Shown: one piece after another, positions 36,361 through 44,577 of the stretch
Position numbering within the stretch: position 1 is the first letter of the stretch
Layout: every line of letters starts with the position of its first letter
Assembly: GCF_036169555.1 (NCBI RefSeq)
Contig: NZ_CP108032.1
Location: 7,936,001-8,000,000 of the forward strand
DNA length: 64,000 nucleotides
Source: Streptomyces sp. NBC_00306
Lineage (GTDB): Bacteria > Actinomycetota > Actinomycetes > Streptomycetales > Streptomycetaceae
Direction of reading: 5' to 3'
Made by a program: the position numbers and the translations under genes
The notes under the pieces: generated by a model
What the model was told of the DNA's origin: nothing
Database searches by the model: none
Seen by the model: the letters and a program-made list of their open reading frames with translations, nothing else

Positions 36361-36381
36361 CCTGGGAGAAATACTCCTAGG
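36361..36381. promoter_or_regulatory. Operator-like palindrome between SDR 2 and MmyB 1
   Basis: CCTGGGAG (36361-36368) and CTCCTAGG (36374-36381) are near-perfect inverted arms (seven of eight) around AAATA. The site is 105 bases upstream of SDR 2. A half-site CCTGGGA recurs at 36622-36628, close to the MmyB 1 promoter. This is a likely binding site for an MmyB-like protein. The remainder of the gap 36257-36686 shows no gene. Confidence 0.5.
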
Positions 36382-36673
36382 CTCCCTGGCAGTTCCTCAT
36401 CGAGGCGAGGCACCGCCGTCGATGCTCACCATGTCGCTGCGCCGGCAGGGGGAGCGGGGCATCGTAGGCCGGTTGGATCACTCTTCAGACGGTCGTCCGC
36501 TAGGAACATCGGCCGCAATGGGTACCCCAAGGCTCAGGAGCCCACGGTTCGCTCGGCGTAGCGCGTGTGAAGCCGCATCGGCGAGGACTGCCTGCGCCGG
36601 GCGCGGGTCAGGTAGAGCGCTCCTGGGAAAAGCGCACCCCCTTTTCCGTACACCGCAGGGCCGTTCATCCACC

Positions 36674-36687
36674 TAGCCTCGACTGCA
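36674..36687 (+). promoter_or_regulatory. Leaderless promoter of MmyB-like gene 1
   Basis: TAGCCT (36674-36679) lies seven bases before the ATG at 36687, where transcription would begin at or next to the start codon. There is no ribosome binding site, which fits a leaderless transcript. Confidence 0.5.
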
Positions 36688-37547
36688 TGGACTCAGATAA
36701 GCGCCCGGCCGCCGAGAGCGCGCTGGGAGGTTTCCTCCGTGCGCGGCGCGCCCAGCTGCGCCCCGAAGACGCCGGACTCAGTACGTCCGGCCGCCGTAGG
36801 GTGCCCGGTCTGCGTCGTGAAGAGGTCGCCCTCCTCGCCGGCGTCAGCGTCGACTACTACATGCGCCTGGAACAGGGCCGCGAACGGCATCCCTCCCAGC
36901 AGGTCCTCGACGCTGTGGCCAAGGCTCTGCGACTGGACGATGCCGCGGTGGCCTACCTCTACCAGGTGGCCGTGCCGAGTGCCCGCCGTATGCGCCGCTC
37001 CCACCGAGTCGAACGCGTCGGCCGGCCGATGCAGCAACTCATCGAGAGCTGGTCCGACACACCTGCCTTCATCCTCGGCCACAGCTTGGACATCCTGGCG
37101 CGCAACCAGCTCGCCGAGGCCCTCCACACAGGCTTCAACTACAGCGACAACCTCGTTCGCATGACCTTCCTCGATTCCTTCGCACGTGACTTCTACCGGG
37201 AATGGGACCGAGCAGCCGTATCGTGTGTGGCCGCCCTTCGCCAGGCTGCCGGTGGGGACCCGGACGACCGACGATTGATCGAGCTCGTCGGCGAACTGTC
37301 CGTCAAGAGCGGAGAGTTCAGAGACCTCTGGGCACGCCACGACGTACAGGGCAAGACGCGTGAGGCGAAACTGTTCCGACACCCCGCGGTCGGCGACCTC
37401 GAGCTGCACTACGAGGCCTTTACCATCCACAGCGCCGCCGATCAGCAGCTTGTTGTCTACCAAGCCGAAGCAGGCAGCCCTTCGGTCGACGCCCTCGCCC
37501 TGCTCGGGTCTCTCAGCGCCGTCCCCGCGCTGCAAACGCCCCCGTGA
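36687..37547 (+). CDS. MmyB-like XRE-family regulator 1
   Basis: This 286-residue protein has an N-terminal XRE helix-turn-helix with the family block RRRVPGLRREEVALLAGVSV and DYYMRLEQGRE. A C-terminal MmyB/PAS-like ligand domain of about 180 residues follows, with the typical TPAFILGHSLDILARN and FLDSFARDFYREWD segments. MmyB-like proteins are linked to antibiotic gene control (methylenomycin) and often sit divergent from an SDR, as here. The domain has been suggested to bind a fatty acid-like ligand. It is the first of three tandem paralogues. Confidence 0.92.
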   Translation: MDSDKRPAAESALGGFLRARRAQLRPEDAGLSTSGRRRVPGLRREEVALLAGVSVDYYMRLEQGRERHPSQQVLDAVAKALRLDDAAVAYLYQVAVPSARRMRRSHRVERVGRPMQQLIESWSDTPAFILGHSLDILARNQLAEALHTGFNYSDNLVRMTFLDSFARDFYREWDRAAVSCVAALRQAAGGDPDDRRLIELVGELSVKSGEFRDLWARHDVQGKTREAKLFRHPAVGDLELHYEAFTIHSAADQQLVVYQAEAGSPSVDALALLGSLSAVPALQTPP

Positions 37548-37698
37548 CTGGCCCCGCCGGTCACGCCGCCCGCTGCTGCCCCTGAGCCGGCACCGTCGGG
37601 CTGCCTGCGACCTTGCAGCCTGGCCTTCGGCTTCCTGGGTGTGCTGCGGCCACGCTCATCTCTCCACTCAGCGCCGAGCGCGTCGGAGAATGGTCTGC

Positions 37699-38637
37699 AT
37701 GGAACAGATCGTGGAGCTGGGAGAATTCCTCCGTTCATGCCGCGGCCGACTCGACCCCGGCGAGGCGGGGGTGCCCAGAACGGCCCGCCGACGCGTCCCC
37801 GGCCTGCGGCGTGAGGAGCTGGCTCTGCTCGCCGGCGTCAGCGTCGACTACTACACGCGGCTGGAACAGGGACGCAGCCGGACAGCTTCGCCTGAAATAC
37901 TCGACGCGCTGGCCACCGCCCTGCATGTGGACGACACCGAACGCGCACACATGTTCGACCTGGCTCATCGCCGGCCTGTCCAGCCTCAGCGGGCCCGCAT
38001 GTCGCCACCCGAGCGGCTCAGCCCCGCGGTGCACCAGTTGCTGGCCACTCTCAACACGGCCTACTGCCCCGCCTTCGTCCTCGGGCGCCGTACCGACGTC
38101 GTGGCGACCAACCCACTCGCCCGTGCGCTGATCGCAGATTTCGACGCCATGCCGGCCAAGGAACGCAACCAGGCCCGCTTCGTCTTCCTCGACCCCGAGG
38201 CGCGGGAACTGTACACAGACTGGGAGACGGTCGCCGCCGACACGGCCGCCCTGCTCCGCATGGACGCGGGACGACACCCCGCTGATGCGCAGCTCGGCGA
38301 GCTGGTGGGCGAACTCGCCGCCCGCAGTCGGAGCTTTCGTGAGTACTGGGCCGAGCGCAGAGTGAACGAACGCACCGAGGGGGCAAAGGGCTACCACCAC
38401 CCCGTTGTCGGTGACCTGGCCGTCACCTACCAGGCGCTGATGCTGCCCGGAAACACCGATCAGACACTCTTCATCTACACCACCGAGCCGGAGTCACCCT
38501 CCGAAACCGCGATGCGACTGCTCGCGACCTGGTCCGGCGGGGACGCCGTCGACCGTGCGCAGACCGTGCCAGTCAGCCATGAGGACGAGGAGCCGGAACA
38601 TGTCTGGACCCGTGCCCGAGCCACCCACCTCGACTAG
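37699..38637 (+). CDS. MmyB-like XRE-family regulator 2
   Basis: This second paralogue has 312 residues. ATG 37699 is preferred over ATG 37690 because GGAGA lies nine bases upstream. The helix-turn-helix block is RRRVPGLRREELALLAGVSV and the MmyB domain follows (CPAFVLGRRTDVVATN, FLDPEARELYTDWE). It is more divergent from paralogues 1 and 3 than they are from each other. The C-terminal tail (HEDEEPEHVWTRA) is extra. It sits between the other two regulators and its stop codon forms part of the promoter of paralogue 3. Confidence 0.9.
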   Translation: MEQIVELGEFLRSCRGRLDPGEAGVPRTARRRVPGLRREELALLAGVSVDYYTRLEQGRSRTASPEILDALATALHVDDTERAHMFDLAHRRPVQPQRARMSPPERLSPAVHQLLATLNTAYCPAFVLGRRTDVVATNPLARALIADFDAMPAKERNQARFVFLDPEARELYTDWETVAADTAALLRMDAGRHPADAQLGELVGELAARSRSFREYWAERRVNERTEGAKGYHHPVVGDLAVTYQALMLPGNTDQTLFIYTTEPESPSETAMRLLATWSGGDAVDRAQTVPVSHEDEEPEHVWTRARATHLD

Positions 38638-38647
38638 CCTTGCACCA
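38635..38647 (+). promoter_or_regulatory. Promoter of MmyB 3 overlapping the stop codon of MmyB 2
   Basis: TAGCCT (38635-38640) is six bases before the ATG of paralogue 3. The TAG of this hexamer is the stop codon of paralogue 2. The same hexamer at the same place in front of paralogue 1 supports a shared leaderless promoter type. Confidence 0.45.
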
Positions 38648-39510
38648 TGAGCGACGGTACCCCGCTGGGAGACTTCCTCAGAGCACGGCGCGAAGCCCTC
38701 AAGCCGCAGGATGTGGGACTGCCCGAGCACGGCCGCCGGCGAGTTCCCGGCCTGCGCCGCGAGGAAGTCGCCCTGCTGGCCGGCGTCAGCTCCGACTACT
38801 ACATGCGCCTGGAGCAGGGTCGCGAGAAGAGTCCTTCGCCTCAGGTGGTTGATGCAGTCGCGACGGCCCTTAAGCTTGATGACGAAGCTGTCGAGCACCT
38901 GCGCAGGCTCACCCGGGCGCCGTACGAAAGCCGCCGCCTCGTGGCCGGCGATGAGCAGGTCGATGCTCAGCTTCTGCAGCTCCTCGACAGTTGGCCGGAC
39001 ACCCCTGCCTTCGTCCTGGGCCCGGCCCTGGACGTGCTGGCCCGCAACAGTCTTGCTGCTGCCCTGCACAGCGGATTCCAGCGATTCGACAACCTGGCTC
39101 GCATGGTGTTCGTCGACCCTGCCGGACGCGATTTCTACCAGGCGTGGGAGAGAGCCGCACACTCCTGCGTCGCCGAACTCCGTGCCGCCTACGGATACGA
39201 TCCGGAGTCGCCACGGATCAACGAAGTCGTCCGGACCCTCTCTACCAAGAGCCCGGAATTCGCGGATCTGTGGGCACGCCACGACGTGAAGGCCAAAACT
39301 CGACAGACCAAGCCTCTTCGGCATTCCCAGGTCGGCGACCTGGAGATCCAGTTCTCGGCTTTCACGGTCAACGGGGCAGCCCACCAGCAGTTGGTCGTCT
39401 ACCAGGCCGAACCCGCCAGCCGGACGGCCGCCGCTTTCATCGAGCTCCGGTCCACGTTCGAAGCTCAGCGCGAAGAGGCCGGTTCGGACCGGGCCGGCGT
39501 CGACCGCTAG
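38647..39510 (+). CDS. MmyB-like XRE-family regulator 3
   Basis: The third paralogue has 287 residues and is close to paralogue 1. The helix-turn-helix block is RRRVPGLRREEVALLAGVSS with DYYMRLEQGREK. The MmyB domain contains TPAFVLGPALDVLARN, FVDPAGRDFYQAWE and the end SAFTVNGAAHQQLVVYQAE. It starts nine bases after the stop of paralogue 2 with no ribosome binding site, so it is probably leaderless. Downstream is the flavin reductase-like gene. The targets are unknown. Confidence 0.9.
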   Translation: MSDGTPLGDFLRARREALKPQDVGLPEHGRRRVPGLRREEVALLAGVSSDYYMRLEQGREKSPSPQVVDAVATALKLDDEAVEHLRRLTRAPYESRRLVAGDEQVDAQLLQLLDSWPDTPAFVLGPALDVLARNSLAAALHSGFQRFDNLARMVFVDPAGRDFYQAWERAAHSCVAELRAAYGYDPESPRINEVVRTLSTKSPEFADLWARHDVKAKTRQTKPLRHSQVGDLEIQFSAFTVNGAAHQQLVVYQAEPASRTAAAFIELRSTFEAQREEAGSDRAGVDR

Positions 39511-39710
39511 CCGCGCACAACGGCTCCTGGACGCTCACTGCGGCGTCCTGACCACAGCCTGGCTGTCGTGCACCCAGGAAAATCCCGGCCTTTCAGCCTT
39601 GTCGCGTGCTGGGCAGACTGATGCGTACAACAAGAAGCTGAGGAAACAACACCGCGACAAACAGCGGCGCACATTTCCCGGCTCACCCGTACGTCCAGGA
39701 GAGGCCAGCG

Positions 39711-40277
39711 ATGACCACTGCCAGTGACTTGCAGGAACACCCTTTGAATCAGGTGCATCGCCTGATCGAGCCCGGCCCCGTGATTCTGGTGACCACGCGG
39801 CATGAGGGCATCCCCAACGTGATGACCAACGGCTTCAACATGATGGTCCGGCACGAACCGCCGCTGATCGGATGCACCATCGGACCTTGGGATCACAGCT
39901 ACGCCGCTTTGCGCGCAACCGATGAATGCGTCATCTCGATCCCCGGCAGCGAACTTGCCGAGATTGTGGTCGACGTGGGCAACTGCTCCGGCCAGGAGGT
40001 CGACAAGTTCCAGACTTTCGACCTGACGCCCGTGGACGCAGAGAGCGTCCAGGCGCCGCTGATCGCCGAATGCTTCGCCAACATCGAATGCCGCGTCGTC
40101 GACACGGCCCTTGTTGACTCGTACGACCTGTTCGTACTCGAAGCGGTCAAAGCCTGGGTCGACCCTTCACGCACCGACCCGCAGATGTTCCACCACCGTG
40201 GTGACGGCACGTTCACACTCGACGGCGAGACGGTAGATCTCCAGGACCGCATGACCAAGTGGCAGTACCTTCTCTGA
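39711..40277 (+). CDS. Flavin reductase-like FMN-binding protein
   Basis: This 188-residue protein has the split-barrel fold of the DIM6/NTAB flavin reductase family: PGPVILVTTRHEGIPNVMTN, an EPPLIGCTIG segment, and ALRATDECVISIPG. Members reduce FMN or bind it for a monooxygenase partner. It is followed 43 bases later by the antiporter gene, so they may share a transcript. GGAGAGG is a good ribosome binding site. Its redox partner is not visible, though an SDR or AKR may be involved. Confidence 0.85.
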   Translation: MTTASDLQEHPLNQVHRLIEPGPVILVTTRHEGIPNVMTNGFNMMVRHEPPLIGCTIGPWDHSYAALRATDECVISIPGSELAEIVVDVGNCSGQEVDKFQTFDLTPVDAESVQAPLIAECFANIECRVVDTALVDSYDLFVLEAVKAWVDPSRTDPQMFHHRGDGTFTLDGETVDLQDRMTKWQYLL

Positions 40278-40320
40278 ACTCCAGCCGCCACATCACGGCG
40301 ACGCCAGGAAAGGAGCATCC

Positions 40321-41985
40321 ATGGCAGGTCTGGAGCTCATCGTGGTGGTCCTGGCCGCCGTTCTCCTCATGAGCTGGACGGCACGCCGACTGCACCTGAG
40401 TGAACCCATGCTCCTGCTGGCCGGCGGCATCCTGATCGGCCTGACGCCACCCTTCGAGCATGTCGACATCCCACCCGACGTCATCCTGATGATCTTCCTC
40501 CCGGCACTGCTGTACTGGGAGTCGCTCACCGCCTCCCTGCGCGAGATCAAGAGCAACTTCCGATCCATTGCCCTGCAGGCGACTGGACTGGTGCTGGTGA
40601 CAGCACTCGCCGTTGCCGCGGTCGCGCATGGCCTCGGGTACGCGTGGCCACTCGCCTTCGTCCTGGGAGCCGTGCTGGCCCCCACCGACGTGGCCGCCGT
40701 GGCTGCAGTCGCCAGAGCCATGCCCCGTCGCATCCTGACGTTGCTGCGTACCGAGAGCCTGCTCAATGACGGAACCGCCTTGGTCCTGCTCGCCGTGGGC
40801 CTGGAACTGCTGACCGCCGGTGAGCCCTTCTCCTGGGCCACTACAACGCTGCGGTTCGTAGAGTCTTACGCAGGTGGCGTGGCCATCGGTGCTGCCATCG
40901 CATTCGCCCTGATCCCGGTGCGCCGCCATCTGCACGAGGGGATTCTGCACAGTGGCCTGAGCGTCGCCACACCCTTCATCGCCTTTCTGCCCGCAGAGGC
41001 GCTGCATGTCTCGGGTGTCCTGGCTGTCGTCACCTGCGGGCTGATCACCAATCGGGTGGGCCCGAGGATCATCGGGCCCGATGCCCGTCTTCAGTCCGTC
41101 TCCTTCTGGGAAGTCACGACCTTCCTTCTCAACGGTGCCCTCTTCGTCCTCATCGGCATCCAGACGCCGGCCGCAGTCCGGGCGCTCACTTCCATCTCAC
41201 TGCTGCAGGCGGCGGGCATCGCGGCAGCGGTCAGTGCCACCGTCATCAGCGTCCGTATCGCATGGTTCTACACCGTGCCCTACTTGGTCCGGCTCATCGA
41301 TCGCCGACCGCAACAGCGCGAGCGTCGCATCAGTGCTCGCCAACGACTCCCGCTGGCGTGGGCCGGGATGCGAGGCGCGATCTCCCTCGCCGCGGCACTG
41401 GCCATCCCGGCGACGACGACGGACGGCCGGCCCCTCGAACAGCGCGACGCGGTCATCTTCATCACCGTCGTCGTCATCGTGGTCACCCTGGCTCTCCTCG
41501 GCCCCGCCCTTCCCCCGGTCGTCCGCCGTGCGCACTTCAGCGAAGACGTCACGGAAGCGGACGAGGTCGACCTCGCCGTACGTCACCTCGCCGCAACCGC
41601 GCTCACCGAAATGCCTGCCCTGGTGAGCCGATTCGACGTCCCCCGTGACGCCTGCTCCTACATCACCGCCGATCTCAACAAGCAGATGGCTTTGGGCGCC
41701 GGCGAGCTGCACGACGCGGGGGCCAGTGGTATGCGCCGTCAGGTGAGTGCCGTCTTCGCCCTCGAGGAAGCCCTCTTGGAGGTCAAGCGCACCGCCCTCG
41801 CTGAACTGCGCAACCAGGGGCGCATCGATGACATCGTGCTGCGCAGGGTGCAGCGGCACCTGGATGCCGAGGAACAGAGCCTGGAGCTCAGGGACGCACT
41901 GCTTCCCCCAGCCGACGGTGCTGTCGAACCGGACAGAGACAGAGACAGAGACAGAGGCCGGGAGGACGGGCCGGCCCCGTCCTGA
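40321..41985 (+). CDS. Na+/H+ antiporter, CPA1 family
   Basis: A 554-residue cation/proton antiporter with about twelve membrane helices. The ion-binding aspartate motif is in VLAPTDVAAVAAV, and the ESLLNDGTALVLL segment is typical of the family. A cytoplasmic C-terminal region of about 150 residues is mostly helical and carries a simple-repeat tail (DRDRDRDRGRED) from a six-base microsatellite. The gene would export sodium or protons for pH and salt balance. It starts 43 bases after the flavin reductase-like gene with AAGGAG upstream. Confidence 0.9.
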   Translation: MAGLELIVVVLAAVLLMSWTARRLHLSEPMLLLAGGILIGLTPPFEHVDIPPDVILMIFLPALLYWESLTASLREIKSNFRSIALQATGLVLVTALAVAAVAHGLGYAWPLAFVLGAVLAPTDVAAVAAVARAMPRRILTLLRTESLLNDGTALVLLAVGLELLTAGEPFSWATTTLRFVESYAGGVAIGAAIAFALIPVRRHLHEGILHSGLSVATPFIAFLPAEALHVSGVLAVVTCGLITNRVGPRIIGPDARLQSVSFWEVTTFLLNGALFVLIGIQTPAAVRALTSISLLQAAGIAAAVSATVISVRIAWFYTVPYLVRLIDRRPQQRERRISARQRLPLAWAGMRGAISLAAALAIPATTTDGRPLEQRDAVIFITVVVIVVTLALLGPALPPVVRRAHFSEDVTEADEVDLAVRHLAATALTEMPALVSRFDVPRDACSYITADLNKQMALGAGELHDAGASGMRRQVSAVFALEEALLEVKRTALAELRNQGRIDDIVLRRVQRHLDAEEQSLELRDALLPPADGAVEPDRDRDRDRGREDGPAPS

Positions 41986-42029
41986 AAGCCACAGCAGTGC
42001 TCCCGGAACTCGTCGCGGATCGGGGTCGA

Positions 42030-42340
42030 TGCGAAACAGGGCTGCAGGACGCCGCGTGGTCGACTGGGCCGCGCAGATCCACGGCCGCGACCTGGAGATC
42101 GTCCGCGAGGACCCCGGCCGGCGCGGCTTCCAAGTCCAGCCCAAGCGGTGGGCGGCAGAGCGCACGCTGTCGTGGCTCGCCTCCCACCGGCGCCTGGCAA
42201 GGGACTACGAGACCAGCCCGGCCCACTCCGAGACCATGATCTGTCGGGCGATGATCGGCATCATGCTTCGGCGGTTCACCCGCAAAGGACCGGCGTCACG
42301 GCCTGGCCCCCGGCCGCTCACCCGATTCGCTGCAAGCTGA
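42030..42340 (+). pseudogene. IS5-type transposase remnant
   Basis: A C-terminal end of an IS5/IS4-type DDE transposase: VVDWAAQIHGRDLEIVRE, then RRGFQVQPKRWAAERTLSWL, then HRRLARDYETSPAHSETMI. The glutamate of the DDE triad is in the WAAERTLSWL block. The N-terminal two thirds, with the two aspartates, are missing. It directly follows the antiporter gene. No inverted repeats are visible. Confidence 0.8.
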
Positions 42341-42367
42341 CCGGACACGCCGGCTCGCAGCGGACGT

Positions 42368-42919
42368 TCAGTCAACTGCGTCCCCGAGAAGCTTCGCCTC
42401 CAGCACGAGCAGGTCAGCGTCACTGACGCACGGAGCAGTCCAGTCGTTGCTGCAGGCGTGCGCGATGAACCGCGGGTCGAGCGCCACATGATGACGCTCG
42501 ACATAGTGGGCCAGGTCCGAGTACCAGAACCAGCGTCCGTCCGTCAGCAGGTGCAACCCGCCGATCACGGCATTGTTGGGGCTCAGCACGTCGTGCACGA
42601 GCGTGGTCGTGGCGGCCAGGACCGTACCAGCGCGCAGGTACTCGACCAACTCGCGAGCGTTTTCCGGTTCCTGGGCGCGAACGGCGGACCGGAGCGACGC
42701 TCCGTCCGCCCTGCCGTGCCCAAGCTCTCTGAACTCACCGACGAAAGGGAACGTCTCATCGATCACCCGCAGAGGGTAGAGCACGAAGACGCCACGATCG
42801 ACTGAGATCTCAAACGCGGTCGGGACGTGGACCTCACTCCGAAGGAGAGCAGCTAGCGGGTCCCTGCGCGTCCGTGACGGTGGTAGCGCAGGCAGCGGAA
42901 CCCAAGGTGAGTACGCCAT
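42368..42919 (-). CDS. Hypothetical protein
   Basis: This hypothetical protein has 183 residues from ATG 42919. The N-terminal 30 residues are Pro/Arg-rich and may be spurious. A later start is possible, but no clear ribosome binding site settles it. The remainder looks well folded (GVFVLYPLRVIDETFPFVGE, GGLHLLTDGRWFWYSDLAHY, VERHHVALDPRFIAHA). I do not recognise a named family. The gene stands between the IS5 remnant and the aldo/keto reductase. Confidence 0.6.
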   Translation of the reverse strand: MAYSPWVPLPALPPSRTRRDPLAALLRSEVHVPTAFEISVDRGVFVLYPLRVIDETFPFVGEFRELGHGRADGASLRSAVRAQEPENARELVEYLRAGTVLAATTTLVHDVLSPNNAVIGGLHLLTDGRWFWYSDLAHYVERHHVALDPRFIAHACSNDWTAPCVSDADLLVLEAKLLGDAVD

Positions 42920-43129
42920 CGGAAAGCGGTGTACAGCGCACGCTGCCTTTACCCATCAACGCCCGCTGCGCGCCTGCTCCGATGGTGGCGTTCATCCAGG
43001 CACGCGGCCGCGCCGCGGTGTTCAGTGCAAGCAGGCCCGGGCCGCTGCCGCTGTCCAAAGAGACCGTGGAACCCACTCACGCATCGATTTCCACTCCTCG
43101 TAGGAGCACGTTCCGACGGATCCGGGACG

Positions 43130-44116
43130 TCAGCGGTCGGTCGAGGCGAGCTGCTGCGGGGTGTACCGTGCGCCGCTGACGTTGTCCGGTCGGACGGCTT
43201 GGTCCAAGGAGGACAGCTCCTCGGCGTTCAGTTCGATGTCGTGGGCTGCGGCGTTCTCCTCGAGGAACCTGCGGCGCTTGGTTCCCGGGATCGCCACCGC
43301 ACCCTGTGCGCTCACCCAGGCCAGCGCGACCTGGGCCGGCGTGGCATTACGTCGCTCGGCGATGGCGCGTACGTGGTCGACCAGCGCGAGGTTGGCCGCG
43401 ATGTTCTCCGGCGAGAAGCGGGGGAGTCCTCGGCGCGAGTCGTCGGGCGCCAGGTCGTCCACGCTGCGGATGGAGCCGGACAGGAATCCGCGGCCGATGG
43501 GCGAGTACGCGACGGTCCCGATGCCGAGTTCGTCCAGGACGGCCTTGGTCCCGTTGTCCAGCAGGTCGCGGCTGAAGAGCGACATCTCCGACTGCACGGC
43601 GGTCAGCGGGTGCACCGCGTGGGCGCGCCGGATCGTCGCGGCGGACACCTCCGACAGGCCGATGTAGCGCACCTTGCCGGCCGTGACGAGTTCTGCCATG
43701 CCGCCCATGGTCTCCTCGACGGGGGTGTCGGGGTCCAGGCGGTGCATGTAGTAGAGGTCGATCACGTCGGTGCCCAGGTGGCGCAGCGACCGTTCGACGG
43801 CGCGGCGGATGTGTTCGGGCCGGCCGTCCAGCGGTCCGGGTGCACCCTCGTCGGTGAAGTCGAGGCCGAACTTCGTCGCCAGGACGATTTCGTCGCGGCG
43901 ATGGCCGAGTGCGCGGTGCAGGAGTCGTTCGTTCTCGAAGGGGCCGTAGGACTCTGCCGTGTCGAACAGGGTGATCCCGAGGTCCACGGCGTGATTGAGC
44001 GTCGCGATGGATTCCGTCTCGTCATGACTGGCGCCGTACACCCCGCTCATGCTCATGGCGCCGAATCCCTGAGAGGACACGGTCAGTCCCTGACTGCCCA
44101 GTTCAACTGTCTTCAT
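43130..44116 (-). CDS. Aldo/keto reductase
   Basis: A 328-residue NADPH-type aldo/keto reductase with a TIM barrel. The catalytic block FDTAESYGPFENE carries Asp and Tyr, ATKFG carries the Lys, and DLYYMHRLDPDTPVEETM the His. The cofactor end is VAIPGTKRRRFLEENAAA. It fits the tyrosine auxotrophy/YajO-like and perakine-type subgroup. GGGAG lies eight bases upstream of ATG 44116. Longer frames start at 44437 but have no sensible N-terminus. It is monocistronic and divergent from aceE. Confidence 0.92.
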   Translation of the reverse strand: MKTVELGSQGLTVSSQGFGAMSMSGVYGASHDETESIATLNHAVDLGITLFDTAESYGPFENERLLHRALGHRRDEIVLATKFGLDFTDEGAPGPLDGRPEHIRRAVERSLRHLGTDVIDLYYMHRLDPDTPVEETMGGMAELVTAGKVRYIGLSEVSAATIRRAHAVHPLTAVQSEMSLFSRDLLDNGTKAVLDELGIGTVAYSPIGRGFLSGSIRSVDDLAPDDSRRGLPRFSPENIAANLALVDHVRAIAERRNATPAQVALAWVSAQGAVAIPGTKRRRFLEENAAAHDIELNAEELSSLDQAVRPDNVSGARYTPQQLASTDR

Positions 44117-44577
44117 CGCTTGTCTCCCACATGACCTGTGTCGCACAGCCCTGCTTGAAGCCCGACCTCGGATTGCCTGATGCCACGGAACGTGTGGCAA
44201 GGGCCCCGGGGCCGGAAGTCCCGGCCGGCCCGGCACATGCACTGTACACAGCACGTTATTGAACGCTAAATCATTACTGACGTCGTCCACGTCTCCTCGG
44301 GCACCCCCGCCCAACAAGCGGTCATTCGCCCGGTTCGCATGGGGGTCTCCTCGCCGAGGGCCGCTCCATGGAGAGGACGCACGCCCGTCCGACCATGCGG
44401 AATGTGACGTGGATCCCAGCTTGGCGCGCGGTGTCACAACCGCGGCACGGGCCTTGTCCTAGGTGTGGTGAGTCGGCTTCGTCGACGCTGCCTCGCCATG
44501 ACACATCGGCCGTCGGTAGCGGCGGCCGATGGCCCGCCCCGGTGCCGCACAGGCCCCCATGCTGTGAGAAGGCTGTT
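44117..44577. other. Divergent promoter region, AKR and aceE
   Basis: About 460 bases between two divergent genes. An AT-richer stretch at 44240-44278 (TGTACACAG, then TTATTGAACGCTAAATCATT) is the most promoter-like part and faces the reductase. No gene is visible. Confidence 0.4.

Noticed and set aside
42834..43076. 80-residue minus-strand frame
   Set aside because: No family, no good ribosome binding site, overlaps the N-terminus of the neighbouring hypothetical.
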